Counted from the first letter of the stretch, positions 1-9,500 are shown. The stretch is 64,000 nucleotides of DNA from Bryobacteraceae bacterium CoA2 C42 (GCA_019931245.1 JAINDL010000057.1:1-64000), one strand, 5' to 3'. A program made the numbers and translations. Notes: generated by a model from the letters alone, not told the origin.

Positions 1-61
1 GACGGGCCGGTAGGCCGCATCGACAACGGCATCCGGTTGCGCGATACTTGCAGGGTAAGCT

Positions 62-349
62 ATGGGCGACGCACTGGGAATGGTGGAGACCCGCGGACTG
101 GTCTCGATGATTGAAGCCGCGGATGCGATGGTGAAGGCGGCGAACGTCCGCCTGGTTGGTTGGGAAAAGATAGGGTCAGGCTACGTGACGGCCATTGTCC
201 GCGGCGATGTGGCGGCCGTGCGCGCGGCCACCGATGCCGGCGCTGCCGCGGCCCGACGCGTGGGCGAACTCGTCAGTGTCCATGTGATCCCGCGTCCGCA
301 TGCCAGCCTCGAGGGCGTGCTTCCCATCGGCAAGGCCAACGGCAAGTAG
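62..349 (+). CDS. BMC-H hexameric microcompartment shell protein (PduA/EutM type)
   Basis: This 95-residue protein is one BMC domain (Pfam00936 type), the subunit of the hexameric tiles that form the facets of a bacterial microcompartment. The start motif [10 protein letters not shown], the edge lysine in DAMVKAAN and the pore-loop region KIGSGYVT are all visible, followed by the usual RPH near the end of the fold. Its length matches the PduA/EutM family. It is the first of four rightward shell genes; the next gene starts immediately after its stop, so they are surely co-transcribed. It is a close paralogue of the leftward BMC-H gene at 5.8-6.05 kb. The 61 bases before it hold no gene I can resolve; the operon probably begins left of the window. 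Confidence 0.95.
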   Translation: MGDALGMVETRGLVSMIEAADAMVKAANVRLVGWEKIGSGYVTAIVRGDVAAVRAATDAGAAAARRVGELVSVHVIPRPHASLEGVLPIGKANGK

Positions 350-637
350 ATGATCCTGGCGCGCGTAGTCGGAACGATCGTCGCCACGCGCAAGGATCCG
401 CGTCTCGATGGGAAGAAGTTGCTCATTTTGAAGCCGGTTTCCCCCGAAGGCAAGGATGAGGCGAGTTACCTGATTGCCGTTGATGCCGTTGGCGCCGGTT
501 TTCGCGAGACGGTCATCGCCGTGACCGGCAGTTCGGCGCGCATGGCGGACGGCTGCAAGGACCGGCCCGTCGATACGGCTATCATCGGCATCGTCGACAC
601 GGTCAGCCTCGATAAGGGCGCCGTGAAGGGCGGTTAG
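350..637 (+). CDS. BMC-P pentameric vertex protein (EutN/CcmL family), copy 1
   Basis: The 95-residue product is an EutN/CcmL-type protein, which forms the pentamers that cap the vertices of a microcompartment shell. The family opening ARVVGTIVATRKDP, the middle segment VDAVGAGFRETVIAVTGSSAR and the closing VDTAIIGIVDTV are all present. It begins at the base after the stop of the BMC-H gene and ends two bases before the next BMC-P gene. Three BMC-P paralogues in a row are characteristic of PVM-type loci. The pentamer role follows from the family; which vertex position each paralogue takes cannot be read from sequence. Confidence 0.94.
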   Translation: MILARVVGTIVATRKDPRLDGKKLLILKPVSPEGKDEASYLIAVDAVGAGFRETVIAVTGSSARMADGCKDRPVDTAIIGIVDTVSLDKGAVKGG

Positions 638-639
638 CG

Positions 640-906
640 ATGTACATCGGCAAGGTGATCGGTCGGGTGGTTGCGACGGTAAAGGATCCGGGCCTGGCGA
701 GCCAGCGGCTCCTGATCGTACAGCCGTTGACCGCATTGCTCGCGCCCTCCGGCAGGCAGATCGTCTGTACTGACGCCATCGGCGCCGGGGCCGGCGAACT
801 GGTCTACTGGACCCGCGGCAAGGAGTCGAGCTTCCCCTTTCTCCCGGTGGAAGTGCCCACCGATACAACGATTGTGGGGATCATTGACCGGGTGAATCGA
901 TGCTGA
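640..906 (+). CDS. BMC-P pentameric vertex protein (EutN/CcmL family), copy 2
   Basis: This is the shortest of the three EutN/CcmL-like proteins (88 residues). It has the usual start GKVIGRVVATVKDPG and the end TTIVGIIDRVN. The central loop differs from its neighbours: WTRGKESSFPF replaces the small-residue TGSSAR-like loop of copy 1, so pore or edge properties may differ. Its stop overlaps the start of the next BMC-P gene by seven bases, which suggests translational coupling. Confidence 0.92.
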   Translation: MYIGKVIGRVVATVKDPGLASQRLLIVQPLTALLAPSGRQIVCTDAIGAGAGELVYWTRGKESSFPFLPVEVPTDTTIVGIIDRVNRC

Positions 907-1190
907 TCGCGCGCGTGATCGGCGATGCCGTAGCGACCATGAAGAACGCCAGCCACGAGGGCCAGAAGCTGCTGCTGGTACAGCCGGTACAGCTCGATCA
1001 GACCACGCCCCGCGGTGATGCCGTCCTCGCCGTGGACGCGGTCGATGCCGGCCCCGGCGATCTGGTGCTGTTGGTCACCGAAGGCTTCAGCGCGATGACA
1101 GCCGTAGGCCGGCCCGATTCACCGATTGATATGGCCGTTATAGGTGTAATCGATCGAATCGACCTGATCGGCGCGACTGCTCCGGCTTGA
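900..1190 (+). CDS. BMC-P pentameric vertex protein (EutN/CcmL family), copy 3
   Basis: The third EutN/CcmL-like protein (96 residues) begins ARVIGDAVATMKNAS and ends with the family segment MAVIGVIDRID. The region LLVTEGFSAMTAV corresponds to the central loop and again differs from copies 1 and 2. Its last 72 coding bases are antisense to the end of the leftward membrane-protein gene, so the two genes converge and overlap. It closes the rightward shell-gene group. Confidence 0.92.
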   Translation: MLIARVIGDAVATMKNASHEGQKLLLVQPVQLDQTTPRGDAVLAVDAVDAGPGDLVLLVTEGFSAMTAVGRPDSPIDMAVIGVIDRIDLIGATAPA

Positions 1191-1715
1191 CCGGCTCCGC
1201 GGGGCCCGGGCGAACAGGAGCGCCGCCATCGCCGCGGCGATGAGAAAGCGGAGAAAGCCGATGCTGTGGAACATGCGGTTGAGCGCGGTAAACTGCTGCC
1301 GGTCGGGCGTGTCAATACCCACGGCCCGAAAATCGAGTAACCTTCCCACGGCCACGACCTGCGGCGTCAGCAGGAACGCGGACACCAAGCCGAGCAGCAG
1401 CAGGAGGGCGGAGCCGATCAGCGTGGGTTTCCCGCTCTTGCTCATTACCGCACTCACCAGCAGGAGAGTACCCAAAAGCAGGTCGGCGTAGCGCCAGGAC
1501 TCGAGCACCTGGCGCCCCACTTCGGCATCGTAGTGCCGCAGCAGAGTGGCCGTGCGCTCCTTGGTCAAAACCTCGATCCATTTCGCGGCTTCGTACGGCG
1601 GATTATCGACCATGGCGTAAGCCAGACGTGGGCGAAACGTCGTGAACAGTGTGACGCCCACCAGACCGGCAAACCAAACGCCGAGCATAAAAGAGAGAAT
1701 CCGTCTCGAATGCAT
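1119..1715 (-). CDS. Predicted multi-pass membrane protein (DUF4149-like)
   Basis: The 198-residue product has an N-terminal membrane segment (about residues 7-26), two central hydrophobic segments (about 78-118, with LLLLLGLVSAFLL) and a fourth near residue 155. The run LLTPQV..GRLLDF followed by FTALNRMFHS resembles DUF4149-type membrane proteins, but I am not certain of the family. The last ~25 residues are Arg/Ser-rich and come from the stretch that overlaps the third BMC-P gene in antisense. It lies 40 bp downstream of recJ on the same strand and may end that operon. No function is assigned. Confidence 0.7.
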   Translation of the reverse strand: MHSRRILSFMLGVWFAGLVGVTLFTTFRPRLAYAMVDNPPYEAAKWIEVLTKERTATLLRHYDAEVGRQVLESWRYADLLLGTLLLVSAVMSKSGKPTLIGSALLLLLGLVSAFLLTPQVVAVGRLLDFRAVGIDTPDRQQFTALNRMFHSIGFLRFLIAAAMAALLFARAPRSRSSRSSRADQVDSIDYTYNGHINR

Positions 1716-1755
1716 AGCCTCCTCAATGTAGCAAGCAGCGCCGCACCGCAGAGAT

Positions 1756-3492
1756 CTATTCGCCGGACCGCCGCAAATCCTTCAGTACTAGGCCCCATCC
1801 CGCCCCGCCCCGCGCCCGGCTCCAGGCGTCTTCCTCGACGAGAACGGCCACGTCCACCCGGTCGCCCGCCCGCAGCCCTTCGCCAGCCTCGGCCAGGTTC
1901 CACCCTTTAATCTGGTTCGTCACCCCATCCTGCCGCACTTTCAGGAAAAGATGCTTGCCGTTCTTCACCTCCGGCGTCAGCACCAGATCGAGCCCGCGCA
2001 GGGCCAGCAGCGGCGGCGGATTCGACGCGCCAAAAGGCGCTAGCGATAACAAATCCGCCGCCGCGGGATCCTCGAGTTCCGCCAGGTTCGCCGTCGCGTC
2101 AATACGCAGTACCGAAACTCTATCCTCCTGACTTAACACCGCCGCCGCGTACGCGGCGAAGCGCTGCCGGAACTCCCCGATGCGGTTTGCCTTCATCGTC
2201 AGCCCCGCTGCCTGCCGGTGGCCCCCGAACTTCAGGAACAGATCCGGCATGCTCTCGAGCGCCTCAAGCAGATGGAAGTTGGCCGGACTCCGGCCCGATC
2301 CCTTCGCCTCGCCCGTCTCCGCGTCCTCGCTCAACACGAATACCGGCCGCGCGTAGCGTTCCACCAACCGCCCCGCCACAATGCCCACCACCCCCGCGTG
2401 CCAGTCCGGCGCCGCAAACACGAGCCCCGCCTCCTCCGCGCCCACCGGCACCGCTTCGCACGTTCGCACAATCTCGGCCTGCGTTTCCTGCCGCTCTTTG
2501 TTCATCGCATCCAGCGCGGCCGCCAGTTCGTGTGCGCGTCCGGCGTCCGTGGTCAGAAACAGCTCAATCACGTTCCGCGCATCATCCATCCGCCCGGCCG
2601 CATTCAGGCGCGGCGCGATCTGGAAGGCCACCTGCCGCGCCGAAGGCATCACCCCCTCCTCGAGGCCGGCCACGGCGAACAGCGCCTTCAAACCCGGATT
2701 CCGCGGGTCGCGCAGACCCTCGAGGCCATGCTTGACAATCGCGCGGTTCTCCCCCGTCAGCGGGACCACATCGGCCACCGTGGCAATGGCCGCCAGCTTG
2801 AGGAACGACCCCAGCAGACGCTCCCGCCGCCCTGCCTCCCAGCCCAGTTCGACAAACAGCGCCTGCGCCAGTTTCAACGCCACGGCGGCGCCGCACAGGT
2901 TCTTCGACGGATAGCCGCAATCGGCCCGGTTGGGATTCAGCACGGCCACCGCAGCCGGCAGTTCCCCCTCGGGCAGATGGTGATCGGTCACGATAACGTC
3001 GATCCCAAGTTCATTGGCATGCGACACAACGGAGCCCGCCCGGATGCCCGTGTCGACGCTGACGATCAGCCCCACCCCGTCCGCCTTCGCCTGCCCAACC
3101 ACCTCCGTGCGCATCCCGTAGCCCTCCCGCATCCGGTGCGGCACATGAAACCCCACCACCCCGCCGGCCAGCCGCAGCGCGGTCATCAGAATCACCACCG
3201 ACGAGGTGCCGTCAACATCGTAATCGCCGTAGAGAAGTACCTTCTCCTGCGTCCGCACTGCCCGGGCCAGCCGCGCTGCCGCCCGCCCCATATCGGCCAG
3301 CCCGAACGGGTCGTGCAACTCGGCCAGCGTCGGACGCAGAAACCGCTCCGCGATGGCCGGCGTGCGAACCTCCCGCGTCCACAAGACGCGCGTGGCGGGC
3401 AGCGTCAGCCGCAGAGCCCTCGCCAGCGCGGCGATCTCCTCGTCCGGGTAGACCGGAAGCTCCCAGCGAAAAGGCTGCCGTCCGTTCGTCAA
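1756..3492 (-). CDS. recJ: Single-stranded-DNA-specific 5'-3' exonuclease RecJ
   Basis: RecJ degrades single-stranded DNA 5' to 3' in recombination and mismatch repair in the cytoplasm. The DHH phosphoesterase core is clear: GDYDVDGTSS (residues ~89-98), SVDTG near 146 and VTDHHLPEG near 169. The DHHA1 part is shown by GSGRSPANFHLLEAL and KFGGHRQAAGLTM, and the C-terminal ~110 residues match the OB-fold region. At 578 residues it is full length. Its ATG overlaps the TGA of the upstream unknown gene (ATGA), so it is translationally coupled to that gene and sits downstream of the BMC dehydrogenase. Being placed inside a BMC region is odd and probably accidental. Confidence 0.95.
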   Translation of the reverse strand: MTNGRQPFRWELPVYPDEEIAALARALRLTLPATRVLWTREVRTPAIAERFLRPTLAELHDPFGLADMGRAAARLARAVRTQEKVLLYGDYDVDGTSSVVILMTALRLAGGVVGFHVPHRMREGYGMRTEVVGQAKADGVGLIVSVDTGIRAGSVVSHANELGIDVIVTDHHLPEGELPAAVAVLNPNRADCGYPSKNLCGAAVALKLAQALFVELGWEAGRRERLLGSFLKLAAIATVADVVPLTGENRAIVKHGLEGLRDPRNPGLKALFAVAGLEEGVMPSARQVAFQIAPRLNAAGRMDDARNVIELFLTTDAGRAHELAAALDAMNKERQETQAEIVRTCEAVPVGAEEAGLVFAAPDWHAGVVGIVAGRLVERYARPVFVLSEDAETGEAKGSGRSPANFHLLEALESMPDLFLKFGGHRQAAGLTMKANRIGEFRQRFAAYAAAVLSQEDRVSVLRIDATANLAELEDPAAADLLSLAPFGASNPPPLLALRGLDLVLTPEVKNGKHLFLKVRQDGVTNQIKGWNLAEAGEGLRAGDRVDVAVLVEEDAWSRARGGAGWGLVLKDLRRSGE

Positions 3493-3989
3493 TTCCGTGA
3501 AAAGAAGCCGCCACCCATCGGGCCGTCGTCCTCTTCACTCTCCTCACCGGGCGGGAGCCACAGATCGATGTCGCTCATGATCGACAGCAACTCGTTCATG
3601 AACTCGCTGCGGGCCTCGTACATGTAGACCTTGTCTTCGTAGTCGAAGCTGATCTCAATCTGCGAGGTGAATCCCGTGTAGGGTGTGAGCTTTTTCAACC
3701 GCCGCTCCATCTCCCGGCGTTCCGGCTGCGGCATCTCGCTCTCAGCCAACTCTTCCATCACATCGTCTATGCTCTGCTGCTCAAACTCGCGGGCGTGCAG
3801 CACCACCAGCTTCACCCCCAGCCGCTGCGTGCATTCGATGAACTCGCGGAAATCGGGCCGCCGCTCGACATCCCACATCACCACGCCTCCCTGGTCGCTC
3901 AGTCGCGACTCGCCGTGGAAGACAATCATGCCTCGCGACTCGAGATAGGGCGGAAGCTCATTTTTCAAAGTATCGAGATCAGGATGCAT
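3489..3989 (-). CDS. Uncharacterised acidic protein between BMC dehydrogenase and recJ
   Basis: I chose the ATG at 3989 (MHPDLDTLKN), preceded by AAGGGAAAA, rather than the upstream GTG of the ORF track, because it avoids overlapping the dehydrogenase stop. The product is about 166 residues, soluble and acidic, with no signal peptide. It contains GMIVFHGESR, a predicted mixed alpha/beta body, a charged helix region (PERREMERRLKKL) and an acidic tail (GEESEEDD). It overlaps recJ by four bases. I do not recognise a family; the natural amino-acid composition and coupling to recJ argue that it is real. Confidence 0.75.
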   Translation of the reverse strand: MHPDLDTLKNELPPYLESRGMIVFHGESRLSDQGGVVMWDVERRPDFREFIECTQRLGVKLVVLHAREFEQQSIDDVMEELAESEMPQPERREMERRLKKLTPYTGFTSQIEISFDYEDKVYMYEARSEFMNELLSIMSDIDLWLPPGEESEEDDGPMGGGFFSRN

Positions 3990-3993
3990 TTTT

Positions 3994-5742
3994 CTATTTT
4001 CCCTTTTCACTGCGGTGCAGGATCAGCACCTCATCGCGCTGTTGGCCGGCCAGGTCCCGGGCGGCGGGAGTCACAATGCTCTTCGGACAGATGTGGATTT
4101 TGCGGCCGTGGCGGACCGCCTCTCGCACATCATTCTCGCAGACGAAATCCACGATCGTGGGCCGCGGCGCCGGCTCTGTTGCAACCGGGGCCGGTTCGGC
4201 GGCCGCCGAACCGCGCCGGGCGAGAAACCGGTCGACGATGCTCGCCGTCGTCGATGGCGCCGTGGTCACGCCCCGCGCCGTCAATACCCTTTCGACCGCC
4301 GCAATCACCCGGGCCTTCGTAACGGGTCCTCCCCCTGTGCCCGCGCTCGCCACCGCGGCCGGCTGGCCCAGCGATGGCAGCGCCTCGTGCGGCTCCCGCA
4401 CGGCCCACGCCACCCGCTTAATGTTCAACAGATGCAGCGGGGTAACGTTATCTCCGGTTGAGTTCCCGGCCACCGCACCGCAGCCGAGCGTCATCGCCGG
4501 GAACAGATTCGTCGTGATGCCGACCGAGCCCTGCGGCGTTGGCGAATTCACCAGAATTCGGTGCGCCGGCATGCGTAGGCCATACTCGCGGGCCCGCGCC
4601 TCGTCCTGCGTATAGATGCCGCATGTGTGGCCCAGCCCATGGAAGCGCAGCACCGCTTCACACGCCGCCAGCGCCTCGGGCCAGCCCGCGACAAAGTGCA
4701 GCGCCAGCACCGGCGACAGCTTCTCGGCCGAGAGCGGATGCTCCTTGCCAATGCCGCCAATCTCGCAGGCCAGCACCCGCACCCCGCTGGCGATGGCAAA
4801 TCCCGCCGCCTCCGCAATCGCCGCGGCCGAGTGGCCCACCAACTCCGGGTTCACCGCCGTGCCCCGGCTGAACAGTACTTTTTCGAGCGCCCGCGTCTGC
4901 TCCGGGGTGCACACATGCGCCCCCTGCGCCCCGAGCGCCCGCAGGATCGCCTCCCGGCGGCTCGTTTCGGCCACCACCGTCTGCTCGCTCGAACAGAGCG
5001 TGCCGTGGTCGAACGACTTGCCGGAGAGCAGTTTGCCTACCGCGGCGTCGACATCGGCCGAGGTGTCGACCAGCACGGGGACATTGCCCGGTCCCACGCC
5101 GAAGGCGGGCTTGCCGCTGGCGTAGGCCGCCTTCACCATGGCGCCGCCGCCGGTGGCGAGAATCACGGCGGTCTTCGGATGACGCATCAGCGTATTGGTC
5201 GCCTCGAGCGTCGGCTGCGTCAGACATTGCAGCAAACCCTCGGGCGCCCCGGCCGCGATCGCCGCGCGGTAGAGAATCTCCACCGTGGCGCACGTGCAGC
5301 CCTTGGCCCGCGGATGCGGGCTGATCACAATCGCGTTGCCGGCCTTAAGGGCAATCAGGCTCTTGTAGATCGCCGTCGAGGTCGGGTTGGTCGTCGGCAG
5401 CACGGCGGCCACGACGCCGAGCGGCGCGGCGATCTCCGTGATTCGCTCCTCGGCCAGTTCGCGCAATACGCCCACCGTCTTCATGCCGCGCAGCCGCTGC
5501 GGGAGCAGTTCGGCGGCCAGCAAGTTTTTGGCGAGCTTATCGGCGGCGTTGCCGTAGCCGGTCTCCTCGACAGCCATCGCCGCGAGTTTTGCCGCCTGGC
5601 CGCGCGCGGCCTCCGCCATGCGCTGCACAATCGCATCGACCTGTTCCTGGCTGAAGGAGCGGTACTTCTCCCCGGCCGCCCAAGCCTTCTCGACCTTCGT
5701 GCGGACCTCTTGAATCGTAAGCAGGTCGGGATCGTGCAGCAT
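3994..5742 (-). CDS. BMC-associated CoA-acylating aldehyde dehydrogenase (PduP/EutE-like) with C-terminal module
   Basis: This enzyme would oxidise an aldehyde to its acyl-CoA inside the microcompartment lumen. The aldehyde dehydrogenase core spans about residues 1-450 with the catalytic cysteine in DHGTLCSSEQ (Cys250) and the glycine-rich ATGGGAMVKAAY before it. At 582 residues it is about 100 longer than usual PduP/EutE. An Ala/Pro linker (near 510-525) leads into a ~55-residue tail with DVREAV..GRKIHICPKS and IVTPAARDL, which looks like a separate small module and may be the encapsulation or docking element. It starts 23 bases after the leftward BMC-H gene, so shell and cargo share an operon. 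Substrate is inferred (lactaldehyde in PVM-type loci); the signature aldolase is not in view. Confidence 0.92.
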   Translation of the reverse strand: MLHDPDLLTIQEVRTKVEKAWAAGEKYRSFSQEQVDAIVQRMAEAARGQAAKLAAMAVEETGYGNAADKLAKNLLAAELLPQRLRGMKTVGVLRELAEERITEIAAPLGVVAAVLPTTNPTSTAIYKSLIALKAGNAIVISPHPRAKGCTCATVEILYRAAIAAGAPEGLLQCLTQPTLEATNTLMRHPKTAVILATGGGAMVKAAYASGKPAFGVGPGNVPVLVDTSADVDAAVGKLLSGKSFDHGTLCSSEQTVVAETSRREAILRALGAQGAHVCTPEQTRALEKVLFSRGTAVNPELVGHSAAAIAEAAGFAIASGVRVLACEIGGIGKEHPLSAEKLSPVLALHFVAGWPEALAACEAVLRFHGLGHTCGIYTQDEARAREYGLRMPAHRILVNSPTPQGSVGITTNLFPAMTLGCGAVAGNSTGDNVTPLHLLNIKRVAWAVREPHEALPSLGQPAAVASAGTGGGPVTKARVIAAVERVLTARGVTTAPSTTASIVDRFLARRGSAAAEPAPVATEPAPRPTIVDFVCENDVREAVRHGRKIHICPKSIVTPAARDLAGQQRDEVLILHRSEKGK

Positions 5743-5765
5743 CGCTGCCTATGCCTGGCCGGCGC

Positions 5766-6053
5766 CTACTTCTCGGACTTTTTCATCGCGCCGGGAAGGA
5801 TCTTCTCCACTTCCTCGTGCGGGTTCGGAATGACGTGTACCGCCACCAGTTCCCCCACGCGCCGCGCCGCGGCCGCGCCCGCATCCGTCGCTGCCTTCAC
5901 CGCGCCCACGTCGCCGCGCACGGTCACCGTCACGTAGCCGGCGCCAATGTACTCTTTGCCGGTCAACGTCACGTTGGCCGTCTTCACCATTGCGTCTGCC
6001 GCTTCAATCGCGCCGACGAGGCCTTTTGTCTCCACCATGCCAAGTGCTTCCAT
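5766..6053 (-). CDS. BMC-H hexameric microcompartment shell protein, second copy
   Basis: A single-domain BMC protein of 95 residues, start [12 protein letters not shown], with the edge lysine in DAMVKTAN and the pore segment YIGAGYVTV. It is highly similar to the rightward copy at 62-349, sharing for example the run [16 protein letters not shown], but the pore loop is GAG instead of GSG and the usual RPH is NPH. It heads the leftward unit that continues into the aldehyde dehydrogenase 23 bases later. The two copies probably form different hexamers or mixed facets. Confidence 0.95.
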   Translation of the reverse strand: MEALGMVETKGLVGAIEAADAMVKTANVTLTGKEYIGAGYVTVTVRGDVGAVKAATDAGAAAARRVGELVAVHVIPNPHEEVEKILPGAMKKSEK

Positions 6054-6160
6054 AGGGTCTTCAGCGAGAGTACCACATTAAGCCGCTCCGGAATAGAATT
6101 CTCCCCTGGCCGCAACATTCCTAAGTAACGTGGGTTTCAAAGGCGAAGCGCGCTCCTCCC

Positions 6161-6562
6161 ATGCCCTGTGCTCTCTTTCGTAACTTGGTCTCGCCCGGCC
6201 GCCGCCTGGGGCTCGCCCTCGGGTTTACCGCTCTGTCTGCCGCCGGCGCCGATCCGTCCGGCATCTGGAGCGGCAGCATGACCGGCCGGGACGGTAACCA
6301 GCGCGAAGTCAGCTTCCGCTTTGCCGCCGATGGCCCCCGCCTCACCGGCAGCATGCTGGGTCCCACCGGCAACGAAATCGAGATCTCCGACGGCAAGGTG
6401 CAGGGCGAAGAGGTGACATTTAAGGTAGTCCTCAACTGGAACGGCCGCCCGGCGGCTCTCCTCTACCGCGGCCGACTCACCGGCGGCGAACTGCGCCTCA
6501 AAATGCAGCGCGTCGGCGCTCCGCGGGCTATCGAGATGCTCCTCAAAAAGGCCGGGGCGTAG
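6161..6562 (+). CDS. Small secreted beta-rich protein
   Basis: The 133-residue product has a signal-peptide-like N-terminus (about residues 13-30, LGLALGFTALSAAGA) followed by a ~95-residue beta-strand-rich domain with DPSGIWSGSMTGRDG, FRFAADGPRLTGSM and a LYRGRLTGGELRL segment. Small domains like this recur beside TonB and VWFA genes in Acidobacteriota, but I know of no function. It is nine bases upstream of the TonB/Oar gene, so the two are likely co-transcribed. Confidence 0.75.
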   Translation: MPCALFRNLVSPGRRLGLALGFTALSAAGADPSGIWSGSMTGRDGNQREVSFRFAADGPRLTGSMLGPTGNEIEISDGKVQGEEVTFKVVLNWNGRPAALLYRGRLTGGELRLKMQRVGAPRAIEMLLKKAGA

Positions 6563-6571
6563 CCAGTCGCC

Positions 6572-9500
6572 GTGGGTAGACTGCTCCTGTTCGCCCTTCT
6601 TTTTGACGTTGCCGCCGCCCGGGCGCAGTCCACCGGCACGGTGCGGGCGAGCGGACGGCCCGTGCCGGGCGCTATCGTCACCGCCAACCAGGGCCAGACC
6701 CGCCTTGAGACCTCCACCGATGAACAGGGCCGTTATGAACTCCCGCTCACGCCCGGCGAGTGGACTCTCAACGTCCAGATGTTCGGTTTCGTCACCGCCA
6801 CGGCAGCGCGCAAAGTTCCGGAATCCTCGCCGGCGCAATGGTCGCTCCAACTGCGTACGCAGACCCAGGGCCCCGGGCCGGCGACCGGCTTCGCCCTCCC
6901 CGAACTCCCCGCCGCGGATGCGCTGCCATCGCCCGATCCAGCCGATAACAACGAAGCTTTCCTGCTCAACGGCAGCTTATCGCGCGGCCTGGCGTCCGCC
7001 CGCGCCGACGGGCCGCCGGACGCCGGCTTTCCCTCGGCTTCCCCGCTCGAGATGCGGAGCCTGAACGCGGGCGGTCCCGAGGACGCCGGCCTGGGTGCGC
7101 GCGGCCCGGGCGGGGGCTCTGGTGGCGGATTCGGTGGCCCGGGCGGGGGGCGGGGCGGGCGCGGCCCGGGCGGCGCCCGCGGCGGCTTCGGCGACCGCCT
7201 GGGCCCCGGCGGTCGCGCCGCTCTCCGCCAGCGGCTCGAACAGATGCGCAACGCCACCGTCGGCAACCGGCGGCGCCGCGGCGACCAGGGCGTGCGCGGC
7301 GCCCTCTCCTACGAAGGACGAAGCGCCGATTGGAACGCCCGCCCCTACTCGCTCACCGGCCTTGTCTACCCTCGCCCCGACCAATCCCTGTCCCGCTTCA
7401 ACGGCGTCCTCGGCGGGCCGCTCAAGATCCCGAAACTGATCCTCGGCGACAGCACCTTCTTCTCCCTCACTTACAACCTCACCCTCGGCCGCAACCCCTT
7501 CAACGGCGCCGCCACCGTCCCTACCGCCGCCGAACGCAGCGGCGATTTTTCCGCCTCCCGTGTCAACGTCCCCGTTGCCATCTACGACCCCGCCGGCGCT
7601 CTCCCCTTCGCCGCCAACCGGATCCCCGCCTCCCGCTTCGACCCCGCTGCCCGCGGCCTGCTCTCACTGATTCCCCACCCCAACTCCCTCGCCGGCATCC
7701 AGAACTACCAGTTCATCACCGGCGTTGCGCAAAATTCGCAGCAGCTCAGCGGACGCCTCAACCGGGCCGTCAACCGCAAAGACCGCCTGGCGCTCCAACT
7801 CGGCTGGCAACTCCGCGACGGCCAAAACGCTCAGCTCTACGGCTTCCTCGACCAGACGCGCGGCCACGGCTACAGCGCCGACCTCAGCTGGAACCGCAAC
7901 CTCACCCCCCGTCTCCTCCAGTCCCTCCGCTACCGACTTACCCGCAACCTCACCGAAAACACCCCCTACTTCGCCTTCACCCGCGACATCGCTGGCGAAC
8001 TCGGCATCCGCGGCGCCTCGCGCGACCCCATCAACTGGGGCCCGCCCACGCTGAACTTCACCAACTTCGGCCGCCTCGCCGACGGCGTCCCCCTCTTCCG
8101 CCGCGACCTCTCGAACAATCTCAACTGGGGACTCACCTGGGTCCGCGGCAACCACTCCCTCGTCTCCGGCTTCGACTTCACCCGCCTGCGCAACAACCAG
8201 CGCACCGACACCAACGGCCGCGGCACCTTTACCTTCTCCGGCCTCGCTACCAGCCGGCTCGACGCCGGCCAACCCGCCGCCGCCACCGGCTACGACCTGG
8301 CTGACTTCCTGCTCGGCTTCCCCCAGTCGAGCTCCCTGCGTTTCGGTTCGCCGGCCAACTACTTCCGCGGCTCCAGCTACGCCGCCTTCGTCCAGGACGA
8401 ATGGAAAGCTCGCCCCAATCTCAGCTTGAACCTCGGTCTCCGCTACGAACTCTTCGCGCCGCTTTACGAACGCTACGACCGCCTGGCCAATCTCGACCTC
8501 GCGCCCGGCCTGACCGCCGTCGCCCCCGTCACCCCCGGCCAGCCCGGGCCCTACAGCGGCCCCTTCTCGCGCGCCCTCGTCGACCGCGATGGCAACAACT
8601 TCGGCCCCCGGCTCGGCCTCGCCTGGAAGCCCGCCAACGGCGGACGCCTCACCATCCGCGCCGGCTACGGCTGGTATTACAACGGCAGCGTCTACCAGAA
8701 CTTCGCCACCCGGCTCGCCTCCCAGCCCCCCTTCGCCCAAACCGGCACCGTCCAAGCCACGGCCACCCGGCGGCTGACCCTCGCTGACGGCTTCGCCCAG
8801 ACCCCGGCGCAGAACATCACGAACACCTTCGCCGTCGACCGCTCCTACCGCATCGGCTACGCCCAAACCTGGTCGCTGTCGGTGCAGCGCGATCTGTTCC
8901 GCTCCTATGTGTTCGAAGTAGGCTACCTCGCCACCAAGGGCACCCGGCTCGACATGCAGCGGGCCCCCAATCGCGCCGCTCCCGGCTCCCAACTCGACGC
9001 CGAAGCCCGGCGCCGCATCGGCAACGCCGTCGGCTTCACGCTCGACACCGCCGAGGCCAACTCCATCTTCCACTCGGCCCAACTCCGGCTCACCCGCCGG
9101 TTCACCCGCGGCTTGTCCGGCGCGGCGCTCTACACGTGGGGCAAGTCGATCGACAACGCCAGTTCGATCGGCGGTGGCGGCGGCACCGTCGCTCAGGACG
9201 ACCAGAACCTCGCCAACGAACGCGGGCTGTCCAGCTTCGACATCCGCCATAACTTTGAAGGCCGCTTTGTCTTTGCGCCGCAGCGCCGGAGCCGCTGGGG
9301 ACGCGACTGGTCCTTCACGGGCGCCTTGCTCTGGCGCACCGGTCACCCGCTCACCGCCCGCGTCCTCGGCAACCAGTCCGACACCGCCGGCACCGGCGTC
9401 ATCGGCGCCGGCCGCGCCGAAGCCACCGGGCTCCCCGTCACCGCCGGCGACGGCCTGTTCAATCTTGCCGCTTTCACCCTCCCGCCCCCGGGCCGCTACG

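Noticed and set aside
7664-9346. 560-residue minus-strand ORF
   Set aside because: Antisense shadow of the TonB/Oar gene; Gly/Ala/Glu/Val-rich repeats typical of high-GC reverse frames.
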